NCBI RefSeq assembly: GCF_011355085.1
Contig: NZ_VXCP01000017.1
Coordinates: forward strand, 1-64,000
Direction: 5' to 3'
Origin: Pseudomonas akapageensis
Lineage (GTDB): Bacteria; Pseudomonadota; Gammaproteobacteria; Pseudomonadales; Pseudomonadaceae
DNA length: 64,000 nt
The notes below the pieces were generated by a model. It saw only the letters and a program-made list of their open reading frames with translations. It was not told the DNA's origin and did not search any database. Shown in pieces: positions 33,718-42,976 of the stretch (position 1 is the first letter of the stretch; each line of letters starts with the position of its first letter). A program made the position numbers and the translations under genes.

Positions 33718-34671
33718 ATGGATCAACAAGTAGAGAACGACCAGGCCATCACCCGCAGCAGCCTTTACGGCACGGCGGCGGAGAGCACCTATGCCGGCAT
33801 CACCAGCTTTTCCCGCCGGCGTTACAGCCGCGATCTGCAAGGCGTTGATGTGGTGGTCAGCGGCGTGCCGTTCGACACTGCCACCAGCAACCGCCCGGGC
33901 GCGCGTTTCGGGCCGCGCGGGATTCGCAACGCCTCGGTGCAATCGGCCTGGGAACGGCACTGGCCATGGGAGTTCGACCCCTTCGACCATCTGGCGGTGA
34001 TCGATTACGGCGACTGTGCCTTCGATTACGGCACGCCCCAGGCCACGCCCGAGGTGATCGAAGCCCATGCCGAGCATATTCTCTCGGCCGGCTGCGCCAT
34101 GCTGACCCTGGGCGGCGACCATTTCATCACCTATCCGCTGCTCAAGGCCCATGCGCGCAAACATGGTCCGCTGTCGCTGATCCACTTCGATGCCCACAGC
34201 GACACCTGGCACGATGACAATGACCAGCGCATCGACCACGGCACCATGTTCTACCATGCTGCGAAACAGGGGCTGGTCGACCCTTCGCGTTCGGTGCAGA
34301 TCGGCCTGCGCACCACCAATGACGACGATCAGGGCTTTGCCATCCTCGACGCGCGCCAGGTGCACCGGCGCGGTTGCCAGGAGATTATCGAAGCCATACG
34401 CCAGCGCGTCGGCAACAACCCGGTCTACCTGACCTTCGACATCGACTGCCTGGACCCGGCCTATGCGCCCGGCACCGGCACCCCGGTGTGCGGCGGCCTG
34501 ACCACGGTGCAGGCGCTGGAGATCATCGGTGGCCTGCGTGGCATCAATCTGGTGGGCATGGACGTGGTGGAAGTGGCGCCGGCCTACGATCACGCCGACA
34601 TCACCTCACTGGCGGCAGCGACCCTGGCGATGGAAATGCTGTGCTTGTACGCGGCTCGGCATAAACTCTAG
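33718..34671 (+). CDS. speB: agmatinase / ureohydrolase
   Basis: A 317-residue Mn-dependent ureohydrolase of the arginase/agmatinase family that would split agmatine into putrescine and urea. The metal-binding motifs are complete: GGDHF, HFDAHSDTW and FDIDCLDPAYAPGTGTP. Length and the SRRRYSRDLQGVDVVVSGVP opening fit SpeB-type agmatinases; guanidinobutyrase (GbuA) is a close alternative that sequence alone does not exclude. It is co-transcribed with the binding protein and probably controlled by the divergent LysR regulator. RBS AAGGA precedes ATG 33718. Confidence 0.88.
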   Translation: MDQQVENDQAITRSSLYGTAAESTYAGITSFSRRRYSRDLQGVDVVVSGVPFDTATSNRPGARFGPRGIRNASVQSAWERHWPWEFDPFDHLAVIDYGDCAFDYGTPQATPEVIEAHAEHILSAGCAMLTLGGDHFITYPLLKAHARKHGPLSLIHFDAHSDTWHDDNDQRIDHGTMFYHAAKQGLVDPSRSVQIGLRTTNDDDQGFAILDARQVHRRGCQEIIEAIRQRVGNNPVYLTFDIDCLDPAYAPGTGTPVCGGLTTVQALEIIGGLRGINLVGMDVVEVAPAYDHADITSLAAATLAMEMLCLYAARHKL

Positions 34672-34792
34672 CGAGGTCGTTCAGACACAACACGCTTCAT
34701 CTCTGCGCGACTGTCCGGGTTCCGATCGAACCTGCTTCGCCCGAGGCGTTCCAAACGCCAGGGGACTCGACATCGCGTATGAGGTGATCGTT

Positions 34793-35101
34793 GTGAAGCG
34801 CTCTTTGCAAGGCCTGGCCACGCTGCTGCTGGGCGTCCTGTTGATCAACCCGCTGCAGCTGTTGGCGGCGGGTACGACCACCCCTTACAACAGCCCCATC
34901 CGCAATGCCAATCCCAATAGCCGTCAGGGCAGCGTATCGCCCATGCCGCCCGTGCGTGGGCCTTCGACCGTGCCCATTGTCAGGCAGCCGACCGTGGAAA
35001 ACCGGGGCGTCGGCAATGGCGACAACCTGCGCCGTGAACAGTCGACACCCCCGTCGAACACCCCGCGTTCGCAGCATCAGACCGATGACCGGACTCAATA
35101 A
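34793..35101 (+). CDS. small exported hypothetical protein
   Basis: A 102-residue protein with a signal peptide (KRSLQGLATLLLGVLLINPL, then QLLAAG) and a mature part rich in Pro, Asn, Arg and Thr with no predicted fold (PYNSPIRNANPNSRQG, PSNTPRSQHQTDDRTQ). GTG 34793 is supported by GAGGTGA six bases upstream. It precedes the sugar dehydrogenase gene by 33 bases on the same strand and may be co-transcribed. No known function recognised. Confidence 0.65.
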   Translation: MKRSLQGLATLLLGVLLINPLQLLAAGTTTPYNSPIRNANPNSRQGSVSPMPPVRGPSTVPIVRQPTVENRGVGNGDNLRREQSTPPSNTPRSQHQTDDRTQ

Positions 35102-35134
35102 GCGCTCGTCGCCAGCACCGAGAAGGAGCCTTCC

Positions 35135-36328
35135 ATGCCTTGCCGAAACCTGCTGATGACGATGTGCGCCTTTGCCCTTGGCACCCTTCTGGCGCTGGCT
35201 GCCGTCGCGGGAACCTATCGCAGCTACCCGAGTGAGCGCGGCCAGGTCAGCGTCGAGACGGTCGCCCAGGGCCTGCGGCACCCCTGGGCCCTGGCGTTTC
35301 TGCCGGACGGCCAGGGCATGCTGGTGACCGAGCGTCCCGGCAATCTGCGGGTGGTCGCCTTCGACGGCAAGATCGGCGCGCCCATCAGCGGGGTGCCGGC
35401 GGTCTGGGCCAAAGGGCAGGGCGGTTTGCTCGATGTGGCGCTCTCGCCGCAATTCAAGCAGGACCGTATGGTTTACCTGTCCTATGCCGAAGGCGGTGGT
35501 CAGGACGATAGCGCGGGTACGGCAGTCGGGCGCGGGCGTTTGTCCGGCGACCTGACCCAGCTGCAGGATTTCAAGGTGATCTTTCGCCAGGCACCCAAGC
35601 TGTCGGTGGGTTTTCACTTCGGCTCGCGGCTGGTCTTCGACCGCGACGGTTACCTGTTCATTGCCCTGGGCGAAAACAATCAGCGCAAGGCCGCCCAGGA
35701 CCTGGACAAAACCCAGGGCAAGGTGCTGCGCATCTACCCCGATGGCAAGGTGCCCGATGACAATCCCTTTGTCGGCCAGGCAGGCGTGCGCCCGGAAATC
35801 TGGTCCTACGGCCATCGCAACCAGCAAGGCGCCGCCCTCAACCCCTGGACCGGCCAGCTCTGGACCAATGAACACGGCCCCCGTGGCGGCGACGAGATCA
35901 ATATCATCCAACGTGGCAAGAACTATGGCTGGCCGCTGGCAACCAACGGCATCAATTATTCCGGCGCGCCAATTCCCGAAGCCAGGGGCAAATCCGTCGA
36001 GGGCGCGCTGGACCCACACCATGTCTGGGAAAAATCGCCGGCCATCAGCGGCATGGCGTTCTACGACAGCGGCCGTTTCAAGGCCTGGAAACATGATCTG
36101 TTCATCGGCGCACTGGCCTCCCAGGAGTTGATTCGCCTGCAACTGGAGGGTGACCGGGTCGTTCATGAGGAGCGTTTGCTGGGCGAGCTCAACTCGCGCA
36201 TCCGCGATGTGCGCCTGGGCCCCGACGGCTATCTGTACGTGCTGACCGACGAGGACAACGGGGTCTTGTTCAAGGTTGGCCTGGAGCAGGTCGACTCGGG
36301 TCAGGCCACGCTGCTGACCTCGAACTGA
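35135..36328 (+). CDS. PQQ-type aldose sugar dehydrogenase (YliI-like)
   Basis: A 397-residue soluble quinoprotein-type glucose/sorbosone dehydrogenase with a six-bladed propeller. An N-terminal signal segment (TMCAFALGTLLALAAVAG) directs it to the periplasm. Characteristic motifs are GLRHPWALAFLPDG, FHFGSRLVFDRDGYLFIALGE, WSYGHRNQQGAALNP, LWTNEHGPRGGDEIN and GKNYGWPLATNG, typical of the aldose sugar dehydrogenase branch. ATG 35135 has GAAGGAGCC upstream. Its 3' end overlaps that of the convergent chemotaxis receptor gene by 28 bases. Confidence 0.9.
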   Translation: MPCRNLLMTMCAFALGTLLALAAVAGTYRSYPSERGQVSVETVAQGLRHPWALAFLPDGQGMLVTERPGNLRVVAFDGKIGAPISGVPAVWAKGQGGLLDVALSPQFKQDRMVYLSYAEGGGQDDSAGTAVGRGRLSGDLTQLQDFKVIFRQAPKLSVGFHFGSRLVFDRDGYLFIALGENNQRKAAQDLDKTQGKVLRIYPDGKVPDDNPFVGQAGVRPEIWSYGHRNQQGAALNPWTGQLWTNEHGPRGGDEINIIQRGKNYGWPLATNGINYSGAPIPEARGKSVEGALDPHHVWEKSPAISGMAFYDSGRFKAWKHDLFIGALASQELIRLQLEGDRVVHEERLLGELNSRIRDVRLGPDGYLYVLTDEDNGVLFKVGLEQVDSGQATLLTSN

Positions 36329-38448
36329 CCGACCAGCTTCTGCAGCTTGTTGGCATTGATCCGCACCCGTTCGGCGCTGCTTTGCAGCACCACCACAGTC
36401 TGGCGCATGTCACCGCAGGACTGGTCGACCTGTTTGATGGTCTGGCCGCAGTCCAGGCTCTTCTCGTTGAGCTGCTGGATGATGCCGAACAGGTTGTCGA
36501 CCGCCTGGTGCAACTGCAGGTTTTCCGAGGAGGCGCTTTCGGCCAGGCGCAGGCTGTTGTCGACATCCTCAACGCCCCCTTCCATGAACGCCACTGCCTT
36601 GCGGGTCTCGCCCTGCAGTCCCTCGATCATTTCTCGAATGTGTTGGGCAGCGCTGGCGGTGCGGGTCGCCAGGGTGCGCACTTCATCGGCGACCACGGCG
36701 AAGCCACGGCCATGCTCGCCGGCGCGCGCCGCTTCGATGGCCGCGTTGAGCGCCAGCAGGTTGGTCTGGTTGGTAATGTCGGTGATCAGGCCGGTAAAGG
36801 TGCCGATTTCCACCATGCGCTGGTCCAGTTGCTGCACGCTGGCGGCCGAGCGGGCGACCACATCGCGAATCGACTGGGTGCCGGTCTGCACCGCCTCGAA
36901 CTGCTCGCGGGCACGCAGCACCACCTCGTCCATGGCCTTTTTCATGTCTTCGGCGGTCAGCGAGGCCTGCTGGATTTCGCCCAGCTGGCCTTCGACGATG
37001 ATCATCATGCGATGAATCGCGTCGGCGACTTCGCCCGACGTGGCGCTGGCGGCCTGGCTGCGGCCGAGCATGGTCTCGTTGGTCTGGCCGACCGTATGGG
37101 AAGCGCTGATGACCTGGCCGACCACGGCATCGAGGTTGTCGATGAAACTGTTGATCCAGCGGCCCATGTCGCCGGTTTCATCATTGGCCATGGTGGCGGT
37201 GTCCAGACGCTGGCGCAGGTTGCCTTCGCCTTCGGCAATGGCGCGCACCACCTCGGTCATGTCGTTCAGGCGCGTGGCCAGGCGCCTGGGCCCCAGGGCC
37301 GAGAACAGCAGCGCCGCCAACAACATGCTCACGCCCTGCACCCCATCGACCCACAGCTGTTCCAGACCACTGAAGCGTTGCACCAGCACATTGCAGGCGA
37401 ACAAGCCGACCATGGTCGCCAGGTAAGGCTTCATCAGACCGTGGCTGAGGGAGCGACGGCGGTAGACTTCTTCCAGGTCCGCTTCGCACATCATGCCCCA
37501 GCGGTCGGGCGAACCGGGCAGCTGGAAGGTCACGCCCTTGCCGATCACCGGAATATGCCGGTAGTCGGCATACCCGGGGTAGGTGACGAACAGGTTCGAG
37601 CCGGTGCGGATGGTTTCGCGCACGCCGGGGTGCAGTTGCCCGGTTGCCGGGTCGATGAAGCGCAGCTCCAGTTCCGTGTGGCGGTTGATCCGCACGCTGC
37701 CCCAGGCGGTGTGTACGCCGCTCTTGAGGTTTTCGCCGTGGGTAAAGGTGTTGTCCTCGAACCGCGAGCGCGACAAGGCGATACCCGGGGCAATGGTCGA
37801 ATCGAAATGGGCGCGCACCATGAACAGGTAGTTGTCACCGGATTCGGGGTAGATGTGCCCGGCTTCACGCTGGATCAAGTCGCCGAGCACGTCATTGGGC
37901 ACCCGCGCGCAGAGGCAGCCCAGCACTTTGCCGGCGTGTTTGAGCGGCTGGTAGAACACCAGCGTGACTTCGTCGTGAAAGCGCGAGGTCGTAGGGCCGA
38001 TCTGCAAGGTCAACGGGTCGCTGTAGGGGCCGTGCAGAAAGGGTTGCTTCAAGCCTTCGGCCAATGCGCGGGGGTTCAGGTCGCGGGCGTTGCAATGGCC
38101 GGCAAAGCTCGAGGCGATGATCTGGCCATCGGCCCTGACCACCAGCAACTCGCTGATGTCCGTGGTCTGGCCCAGCTTTTCATTGAGCAGGGCGTTGTCC
38201 AGATGGGCGAAATCCTGGGCCAGGCTCGCGGCCAGTTCAGCCAGATTCTCCCAGTGGTCCCGGGCCCAGTCGTGCAGTAATTTGACCCGGGTTTCGGCGA
38301 TGGCCTCGAAAGTCTTCTCGATGATCGGATAAGCTGACTGGTTCAGACGGCAGGCCCAGCCCATGGCCAGCTTGCCGGTTTTGCCAAACCAGGGCAGCCA
38401 GCGACGTTCACTGGCACCCAGCTGCATCGATTCGCTTCGCAGGGACAT
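36301..38448 (-). CDS. methyl-accepting chemotaxis protein
   Basis: A 715-residue chemoreceptor. The N-terminal ~350 residues form a double-Cache-like sensing region (ELLVVRADGQIIASSFAG, DEVTLVFYQPL, NYLFMVRAHFD). One membrane region follows (PYLATMVGLFACNVLVQ and VSMLLAALLFSALG), then a HAMP-like segment and the cytoplasmic signalling hairpin LITDITNQTNLLALNAAIEA with ARAGEHGRGFAVVADEVRTL. There is no obvious N-terminal membrane helix before the sensor, so the sensing region may be cytoplasmic or re-entrant. Ligand unknown. Overlaps the end of the sugar dehydrogenase gene tail to tail. Confidence 0.9.
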   Translation of the reverse strand: MSLRSESMQLGASERRWLPWFGKTGKLAMGWACRLNQSAYPIIEKTFEAIAETRVKLLHDWARDHWENLAELAASLAQDFAHLDNALLNEKLGQTTDISELLVVRADGQIIASSFAGHCNARDLNPRALAEGLKQPFLHGPYSDPLTLQIGPTTSRFHDEVTLVFYQPLKHAGKVLGCLCARVPNDVLGDLIQREAGHIYPESGDNYLFMVRAHFDSTIAPGIALSRSRFEDNTFTHGENLKSGVHTAWGSVRINRHTELELRFIDPATGQLHPGVRETIRTGSNLFVTYPGYADYRHIPVIGKGVTFQLPGSPDRWGMMCEADLEEVYRRRSLSHGLMKPYLATMVGLFACNVLVQRFSGLEQLWVDGVQGVSMLLAALLFSALGPRRLATRLNDMTEVVRAIAEGEGNLRQRLDTATMANDETGDMGRWINSFIDNLDAVVGQVISASHTVGQTNETMLGRSQAASATSGEVADAIHRMMIIVEGQLGEIQQASLTAEDMKKAMDEVVLRAREQFEAVQTGTQSIRDVVARSAASVQQLDQRMVEIGTFTGLITDITNQTNLLALNAAIEAARAGEHGRGFAVVADEVRTLATRTASAAQHIREMIEGLQGETRKAVAFMEGGVEDVDNSLRLAESASSENLQLHQAVDNLFGIIQQLNEKSLDCGQTIKQVDQSCGDMRQTVVVLQSSAERVRINANKLQKLVGQFEVSSVA

Positions 38449-38553
38449 GGACCTTCCTTAATGCTGACTGCAGGGATAATGGCCTTTAGCAATTACCAAG
38501 CCAGCTAACGACTCTGTCTGGCGCTTGATCGATTTGAGGATTTTTCCAGCCCC

Positions 38554-39672
38554 ATGCCCAGCGCTACCTTTGACTCGCCACTGGCCGCTTACCGGCACGC
38601 CATCGACCAGCGCGGGTTCGCCGCCGATGACGCCCAATGGCACGCCGTGCAGGCCTTGCAGCAGTGCTTTGAAGCCTTGCGCAGCGGCGGGCGCGCCAGC
38701 GGGGTGTACCTCTGGGGGCCGGTGGGGCGCGGCAAGACCTGGCTGATGGACCAGTTCCACCAATGCTTGCAGGTACCGGCACGGCGCCAGCATTTCCATC
38801 ACTTCATGAGCTGGGTGCACCAGCGCCTGTTCCAGCTCACCGGTACCAGCGATCCCTTGCAGGCCCTGGCCCGGCAGCTGAGCGAGGAGATCCGCGTGCT
38901 CTGCTTCGACGAGTTCTTCGTCAGCGACATTGGCGACGCGATCATTCTCGGGCGCCTGCTGGAGGTCATGTTCGAGGCCGGTGTGGTGGTGGTCGCCACC
39001 TCCAACCAGCCGCCGCGGCAGCTCTACAGCGAAGGTTTCAACCGCCAGCGCTTCGTCCCGGCGATTGCCGCGATCGAGCGCTGCATGCAGGTGGTGAGCG
39101 TGGCCGGCGAGCAGGACCACCGTTTGCACCCGGGCGTGGGGGTGCAGCGCTATTGGGTGAGTGCCGACGGTCAGCCCAGCCAGTTGCCCCAGGTCTTTGG
39201 ACAGCTGAGCGGCAATGCCCCCTCGCAGTGCGATTCACTGGCAGTAGGCCATCGTTGCCTCAATGTGGTGCGGGCCAGCGACAAGGTGCTGTGGTGCCGC
39301 TATGCCGATCTGTGCGAAGCGCCGCTGGCGGCCATGGACTTCATGGCCTTGTGCGATCGCTTCACGGCCATCCTGCTCGGCGAGGTGCCGGACCTCAGTG
39401 CACAGCAGCGTGCGGCGAAAATTGCACGGGGCACCGAAGATGGTGTGGAGCGGGTGGAGGCCGGGGACCGTGAGCTGCCCGAGCTGTCGGTACATGATGA
39501 CAGCGTGCGGCGCTTCATCGCCCTGGTCGATGAATGTTACGACCGCAAGGTGCCGTTGTACCTAGAAGCGCAAGTTCCGCTCGAAGCACTCTACACTCAA
39601 GGGTATCTGTCATTTCCGTTCAGGCGTACGCTGAGCCGGTTACGGGAAATGCAATTGCAACGGTTTTGCTGA
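38554..39672 (+). CDS. zapE: AFG1-type ATPase, cell division protein ZapE
   Basis: A 372-residue P-loop ATPase of the AFG1/ZapE family, a membrane-associated modulator of the FtsZ ring. Walker A is GVYLWGPVGRGKTWLMD, Walker B IRVLCFDEFFVSDIGDA, and the sensor region VVVVATSNQPPRQLYSEGFNR is highly characteristic. Slightly shorter than E. coli ZapE with a family-typical C-terminus (GYLSFPFRRTLSRLREMQ). This may be a second zapE-like copy in the genome. Divergent from the chemoreceptor gene; the DinB-like gene follows by 10 bases, suggesting co-transcription. Confidence 0.88.
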   Translation: MPSATFDSPLAAYRHAIDQRGFAADDAQWHAVQALQQCFEALRSGGRASGVYLWGPVGRGKTWLMDQFHQCLQVPARRQHFHHFMSWVHQRLFQLTGTSDPLQALARQLSEEIRVLCFDEFFVSDIGDAIILGRLLEVMFEAGVVVVATSNQPPRQLYSEGFNRQRFVPAIAAIERCMQVVSVAGEQDHRLHPGVGVQRYWVSADGQPSQLPQVFGQLSGNAPSQCDSLAVGHRCLNVVRASDKVLWCRYADLCEAPLAAMDFMALCDRFTAILLGEVPDLSAQQRAAKIARGTEDGVERVEAGDRELPELSVHDDSVRRFIALVDECYDRKVPLYLEAQVPLEALYTQGYLSFPFRRTLSRLREMQLQRFC

Positions 39673-39682
39673 GGACACCGCC

Positions 39683-40258
39683 GTGGCCAATCAACTGTCG
39701 CATTATCTGCTGAGCATGGCCTACAACAATGCCTGGGCCAATCATCGTTTGTACAAAGCTTGCCTGCAGCTGAGCCAGGACGAATTCGTCGAACCCAGGT
39801 GCAGCTTTTTTCCATCGATCAAGCTCACCCTCAATCATATTCTGATTGTCGACTGGCTGTACCTGCAGGCCCTGGAAAGCGAGCAGGCCGGCGAGGCGCC
39901 AGAGCCATTCGTCGACCCTGAAGAACAATTCGACGACTGCGAGCAACTGCAGCGCGAGCAGGCCCAGGCCGACCACCGCCTGATCGCCTACTGCTCCTCG
40001 CTGCACGATGAGAACCTCAACCGCTACGTCAGCATCGTGCGCCCGGACCGGGTGCAGCGCGAACAGCGTCTGCGCCTGCTCGGGCATCTGTTCGAGCATC
40101 AGATCCACCACCGCGGGCAGGTGCACGCGATGCTGTGCGATACCGGGGTCAAGCCGCCCCAGCTCGATGAGTTCTTCTGCGAGGACGACGCCAGACGGCG
40201 CGCCGACGACTTTGCCGAACTGGGCTGGAGCGAAGCCCAGATCTGGAACAGGAGTTAG
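39683..40258 (+). CDS. DinB-family protein
   Basis: A 191-residue four-helix-bundle protein of the DinB/YfiT superfamily, often metal-dependent thiol transferases. The three-His metal site is visible: LTLNHILIVDWL and HLFEHQIHHRGQVHAML. Start GTG 39683 with GAGGAC eight bases upstream, ten bases after zapE. Its stop overlaps the convergent VTT gene's stop by four bases. The substrate is unknown. Confidence 0.85.
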   Translation: MANQLSHYLLSMAYNNAWANHRLYKACLQLSQDEFVEPRCSFFPSIKLTLNHILIVDWLYLQALESEQAGEAPEPFVDPEEQFDDCEQLQREQAQADHRLIAYCSSLHDENLNRYVSIVRPDRVQREQRLRLLGHLFEHQIHHRGQVHAMLCDTGVKPPQLDEFFCEDDARRRADDFAELGWSEAQIWNRS

Positions 40259-40689
40259 AAAGCGCTCCAATTGAGCGTCAACAACGCCAACACGGCATAG
40301 CGCGCGCCCTTGGCCAGGCCAACGATGAGTACGAAGCGCCAGAAGGGTTCGCGCATCACGCCGGCGATGAGGGTCAGCGGGTCGCCAATGATCGGCACCC
40401 AGCTCAGCAGCAGCGACCAGTGGCCGTAACGCTGGTAACTGCGCTGGGCCTTTTCCAGCTGCTGCGGCTTCATCGGGAACCAGCGCCGGTCGCGCAGGTG
40501 TTCGATGGAGCGTCCCAGCAGCCAGTTGACGATCGAACCCAGCAGATTACCGGCGGTTGCGATCAACAGCAGCCAGCCCACGGCGGACGGTGTTCTGATC
40601 AAAAGCCCGACGAGTACGGCTTCCGATTGCAGGGGCAGCAGCGTCGCCGCCCCGAACGCCGCGAGGAACAGGCTCCCATAACTCAGCAT
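40255..40689 (-). CDS. VTT/DedA-like membrane protein, YqaA type
   Basis: A 144-residue inner-membrane protein of the SNARE-associated/VTT family (YqaA branch), with about four hydrophobic segments: FLAAFGAATLLPLQSEAVLVGL, GWLLLIATAGNLLGSIVNWLLG, SLLLSWVPIIGDPLTLIAG and FVLIVGLAKGARYAVLALLT, including the conserved Glu near the first and the P-x-x-G-D-P loop. Related DedA proteins act in lipid flipping. ATG 40689 is chosen; the TTG one codon upstream is unnecessary. The DUF411 gene lies 16 bases upstream on the same strand. Confidence 0.88.
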   Translation of the reverse strand: MLSYGSLFLAAFGAATLLPLQSEAVLVGLLIRTPSAVGWLLLIATAGNLLGSIVNWLLGRSIEHLRDRRWFPMKPQQLEKAQRSYQRYGHWSLLLSWVPIIGDPLTLIAGVMREPFWRFVLIVGLAKGARYAVLALLTLNWSAF

Positions 40690-40705
40690 CAATGAGGGTC
40701 GAGCC

Positions 40706-41161
40706 TCATTTGGCGGGGTACTCGGCCACCACTACATCAGTGTCACCCTTCGTCAGTCCGATCACCTGATAGGCATCCTGGCGTCCGTCGACTTCCATCC
40801 CCGGCGAACCCATCGGCATGCCCGGCACGGCCAGCCCGCGCAGGTCGTCACGGGCGGCCAGCGCCTTGACCTGGTCGGCCGGTACATGGCCTTCGACGAA
40901 CTTGCCGTTGATCTTCCCGGTATGGCACGACGCCAGTCGCGGCGCGACGCCCAGGTCCTGCTTGACCTGGCTCATGTTCGGTTCGACATGGTCCTGGACG
41001 GTAAAACCATTTTCCTGCAGGTGTTTGATCCAGGCCTTGCAGCAGCCACAGTTGGGATCGCGGTAGACGTCGATGTTCAGCGATTCGGCCGCCTGGGCCA
41101 GGGAACTGGTCGCCAGCAGTGCCAGCAATGCGAGGCGCCGCAGCGGGTGGGATTGCAGCAT
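40706..41161 (-). CDS. DUF411 exported metal-binding-type protein
   Basis: A 151-residue periplasmic DUF411 protein. Signal peptide: PLRRLALLALLATSSLAQAA. The mature part starts with VYRDPNCGCCKAWIKHLQENGF, whose CGCC resembles thiol/copper sites, and ends with GMPMGSPGMEVDGR (Met-rich, possible Cu ligands). DUF411 proteins are often found with copper-resistance genes. ATG 41161 with AGGAGA upstream. Probably co-transcribed with the VTT gene. The 167-base gap to the divergent Gly-rich gene carries the promoters. Confidence 0.88.
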   Translation of the reverse strand: MLQSHPLRRLALLALLATSSLAQAAESLNIDVYRDPNCGCCKAWIKHLQENGFTVQDHVEPNMSQVKQDLGVAPRLASCHTGKINGKFVEGHVPADQVKALAARDDLRGLAVPGMPMGSPGMEVDGRQDAYQVIGLTKGDTDVVVAEYPAK

Positions 41162-41328
41162 GGATGATTCTCCTGTGTGGGCAACCGTGCAGGGTAGCAG
41201 CGGCGGCTGTCGGCAAGCTGAGGGAAGTATTACAAAATTGTAAGGTGCATCGACCACTGGTCGTCGCTGTGAACCTCCTACCACAGGAATAGTCCAACTC
41301 ACGCTGATCCGATTGGTCTGGGGGACTT

Positions 41329-41853
41329 ATGTTGATAAAAAAGAAAATCCTGGTAGCGCTGACCGCATGCACGATGGCTTTCACAGCTGTTTCCATGCTG
41401 ACCAGTGTGTCTTTCATCGCTTCTGCTGAAGCGAAGGAGGGTGGTGGTCACGGCGGCGGCGGAGCTGGTGGTAACGGCGGTGGCAATGGTGGTGGTCATG
41501 GTGGCGGCGCTGGCAACGGTGCCGGCCATGGTGCCGACCATGGTGGCGGCATCGGCGGCGGGATTGGCGGCGGTGCCGGGCATAAAGGTGACAAGGCCAA
41601 TGAGGGCCACGGCAAGGGCCTGAGCGATGCACACGAAAGCCGGTCTGTCAGGGACCACGGAGTGAGCGGCCATCATTACGGTAATGACCGTAACAGTGAC
41701 AAGGGGCGTGGCACGACGACTTCCGCAATTGCCCACTCCAGGGACACTCGTGGGTTGGCCAAGGCAACGGCGATCGCTGGTAGCAAGCCGGGCACGCACA
41801 ATTCGAAGGGTCTGAGCCACGCCGGTGTATCGTCGTCCAAAAACGATCACTGA
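41329..41853 (+). CDS. exported Gly/His-rich low-complexity protein
   Basis: A 174-residue protein: signal peptide (LVALTACTMAFTAVSM, then an ASAEA cleavage-like site), then a Gly-Gly-His/Gly-Asn repeat tract (residues about 38-88) and a hydrophilic His/Ser/Lys-rich tail. The Gly/His tract could bind metal ions or form a flexible surface matrix; no domain is recognised. GGGGGAC precedes ATG 41329. It is divergent from the DUF411 metal-type gene, which makes metal binding worth testing. Its low complexity makes family assignment unreliable. Confidence 0.7.
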   Translation: MLIKKKILVALTACTMAFTAVSMLTSVSFIASAEAKEGGGHGGGGAGGNGGGNGGGHGGGAGNGAGHGADHGGGIGGGIGGGAGHKGDKANEGHGKGLSDAHESRSVRDHGVSGHHYGNDRNSDKGRGTTTSAIAHSRDTRGLAKATAIAGSKPGTHNSKGLSHAGVSSSKNDH

Positions 41854-41912
41854 TGCAGGGCATGAGTGCCTGAGCGATCCTCAGGCACTCGAAACCGCAG
41901 GCCGTCAGGCAC

Positions 41913-42833
41913 CTACTGCGCCGTCGGTGTCGCACTCATGTTCTGCTGGCGCTGGATTTCCTTGTGCTTCATGGCCAGGTATTCGCTGCGCTCGAGCTCA
42001 TGCAGCTGCCGAGGATAACGCTCGATACCGGCATACCAGTCGCTCAATCGCTTTTCCAGCTGCTGCGACTCAGGTTTTGACAATGCGCCGAGGTAAGCTT
42101 CGAGCGCCAGGTAATAACGCATGGAATTGCGCTCCACCACCCCACGCATGCCTTTGATATAGACAGGCTGACCATCGGCCGCCTGGCCAACGATGCTGAA
42201 ACCCACCTTGTTGCGGCCGCTCGTCGCCAGATAGCTCTGCATGGCCATGCGCGCGGCCATGCCGTAGTCGTACGAATAGGACAAATGCAGGAAACTGCGC
42301 TGCGCATCGAGCCCCAGCACTTCCAGCTCGATACGGTAATGACTGGTTCCGAGCGGTCCCTGCGGGGCGCTCAGCATGATGCGCAGGTAGTCGGGTGTGG
42401 CCACGACGACCTGATACAAGAAGTCGAATCTATAGGTATCGCTCAGCGACTCGTCCGACTTGCGCCCGATATCGACGCTCAAGGTGTGCTCGGCCTCGGA
42501 AGAGGCGCGACAGTTCTTTACGTTCAGATGCAGGATCAGGATATCGCACCATTGGTCAATGCCCTGCAACGCCGAGCTGACGACAGCATAGGGTTGCTCG
42601 GTCAGCGCATAGATGTCGCCTGTCAGGTTGTTTTGCGCTTCACGCGACTCGAGGTAAAGCGGGCGTTGAAACGGATTGTTGGTCAACTGTTCCTGCAGCG
42701 CGACATAACGTGCCTTGAGAGTCTGGGCATCTTGAGCATACCCCAGGGGTATACAAGCCAGGATCGAGAGCAGCAGCCATCGAAGCCATGTGAAACGGCT
42801 CATATGTCCAGCCAAGGGTGCTTGATGCGTCAC
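41913..42833 (-). CDS. exported hypothetical protein
   Basis: A 306-residue protein I do not recognise. A hydrophobic segment WLRWLLLSILACIPLGYA ending before QDAQ looks like a signal peptide. The mature part is an alpha/beta domain (residues 85-250: YRFDFLYQVVVATPDYLRIM, then SHYRIELEVLG) followed by a C-terminal helix (LERSEYLAMKHKEIQRQQNM). GTG 42833 is preferred for its strong GAGGAG; ATG 42803 would start closer to the signal peptide. Two Cys (ILHLNVKNC and QWCD) could form a disulfide. It is divergent from the SDR gene. Confidence 0.75.
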   Translation of the reverse strand: MTHQAPLAGHMSRFTWLRWLLLSILACIPLGYAQDAQTLKARYVALQEQLTNNPFQRPLYLESREAQNNLTGDIYALTEQPYAVVSSALQGIDQWCDILILHLNVKNCRASSEAEHTLSVDIGRKSDESLSDTYRFDFLYQVVVATPDYLRIMLSAPQGPLGTSHYRIELEVLGLDAQRSFLHLSYSYDYGMAARMAMQSYLATSGRNKVGFSIVGQAADGQPVYIKGMRGVVERNSMRYYLALEAYLGALSKPESQQLEKRLSDWYAGIERYPRQLHELERSEYLAMKHKEIQRQQNMSATPTAQ

Positions 42834-42976
42834 AGCCTCTCCTCAGAGGCGCTCGAGCCGGCCTCTTACTTCAGGGGACTGCCCGAGCAGGGTTTCGTTC
42901 CAAAGGTCCTTCCGGCAGCGCACCAACATGCGCTAGCCTTCAATCCCATCACCACACGGAGGCCAGAGTACTGTCC

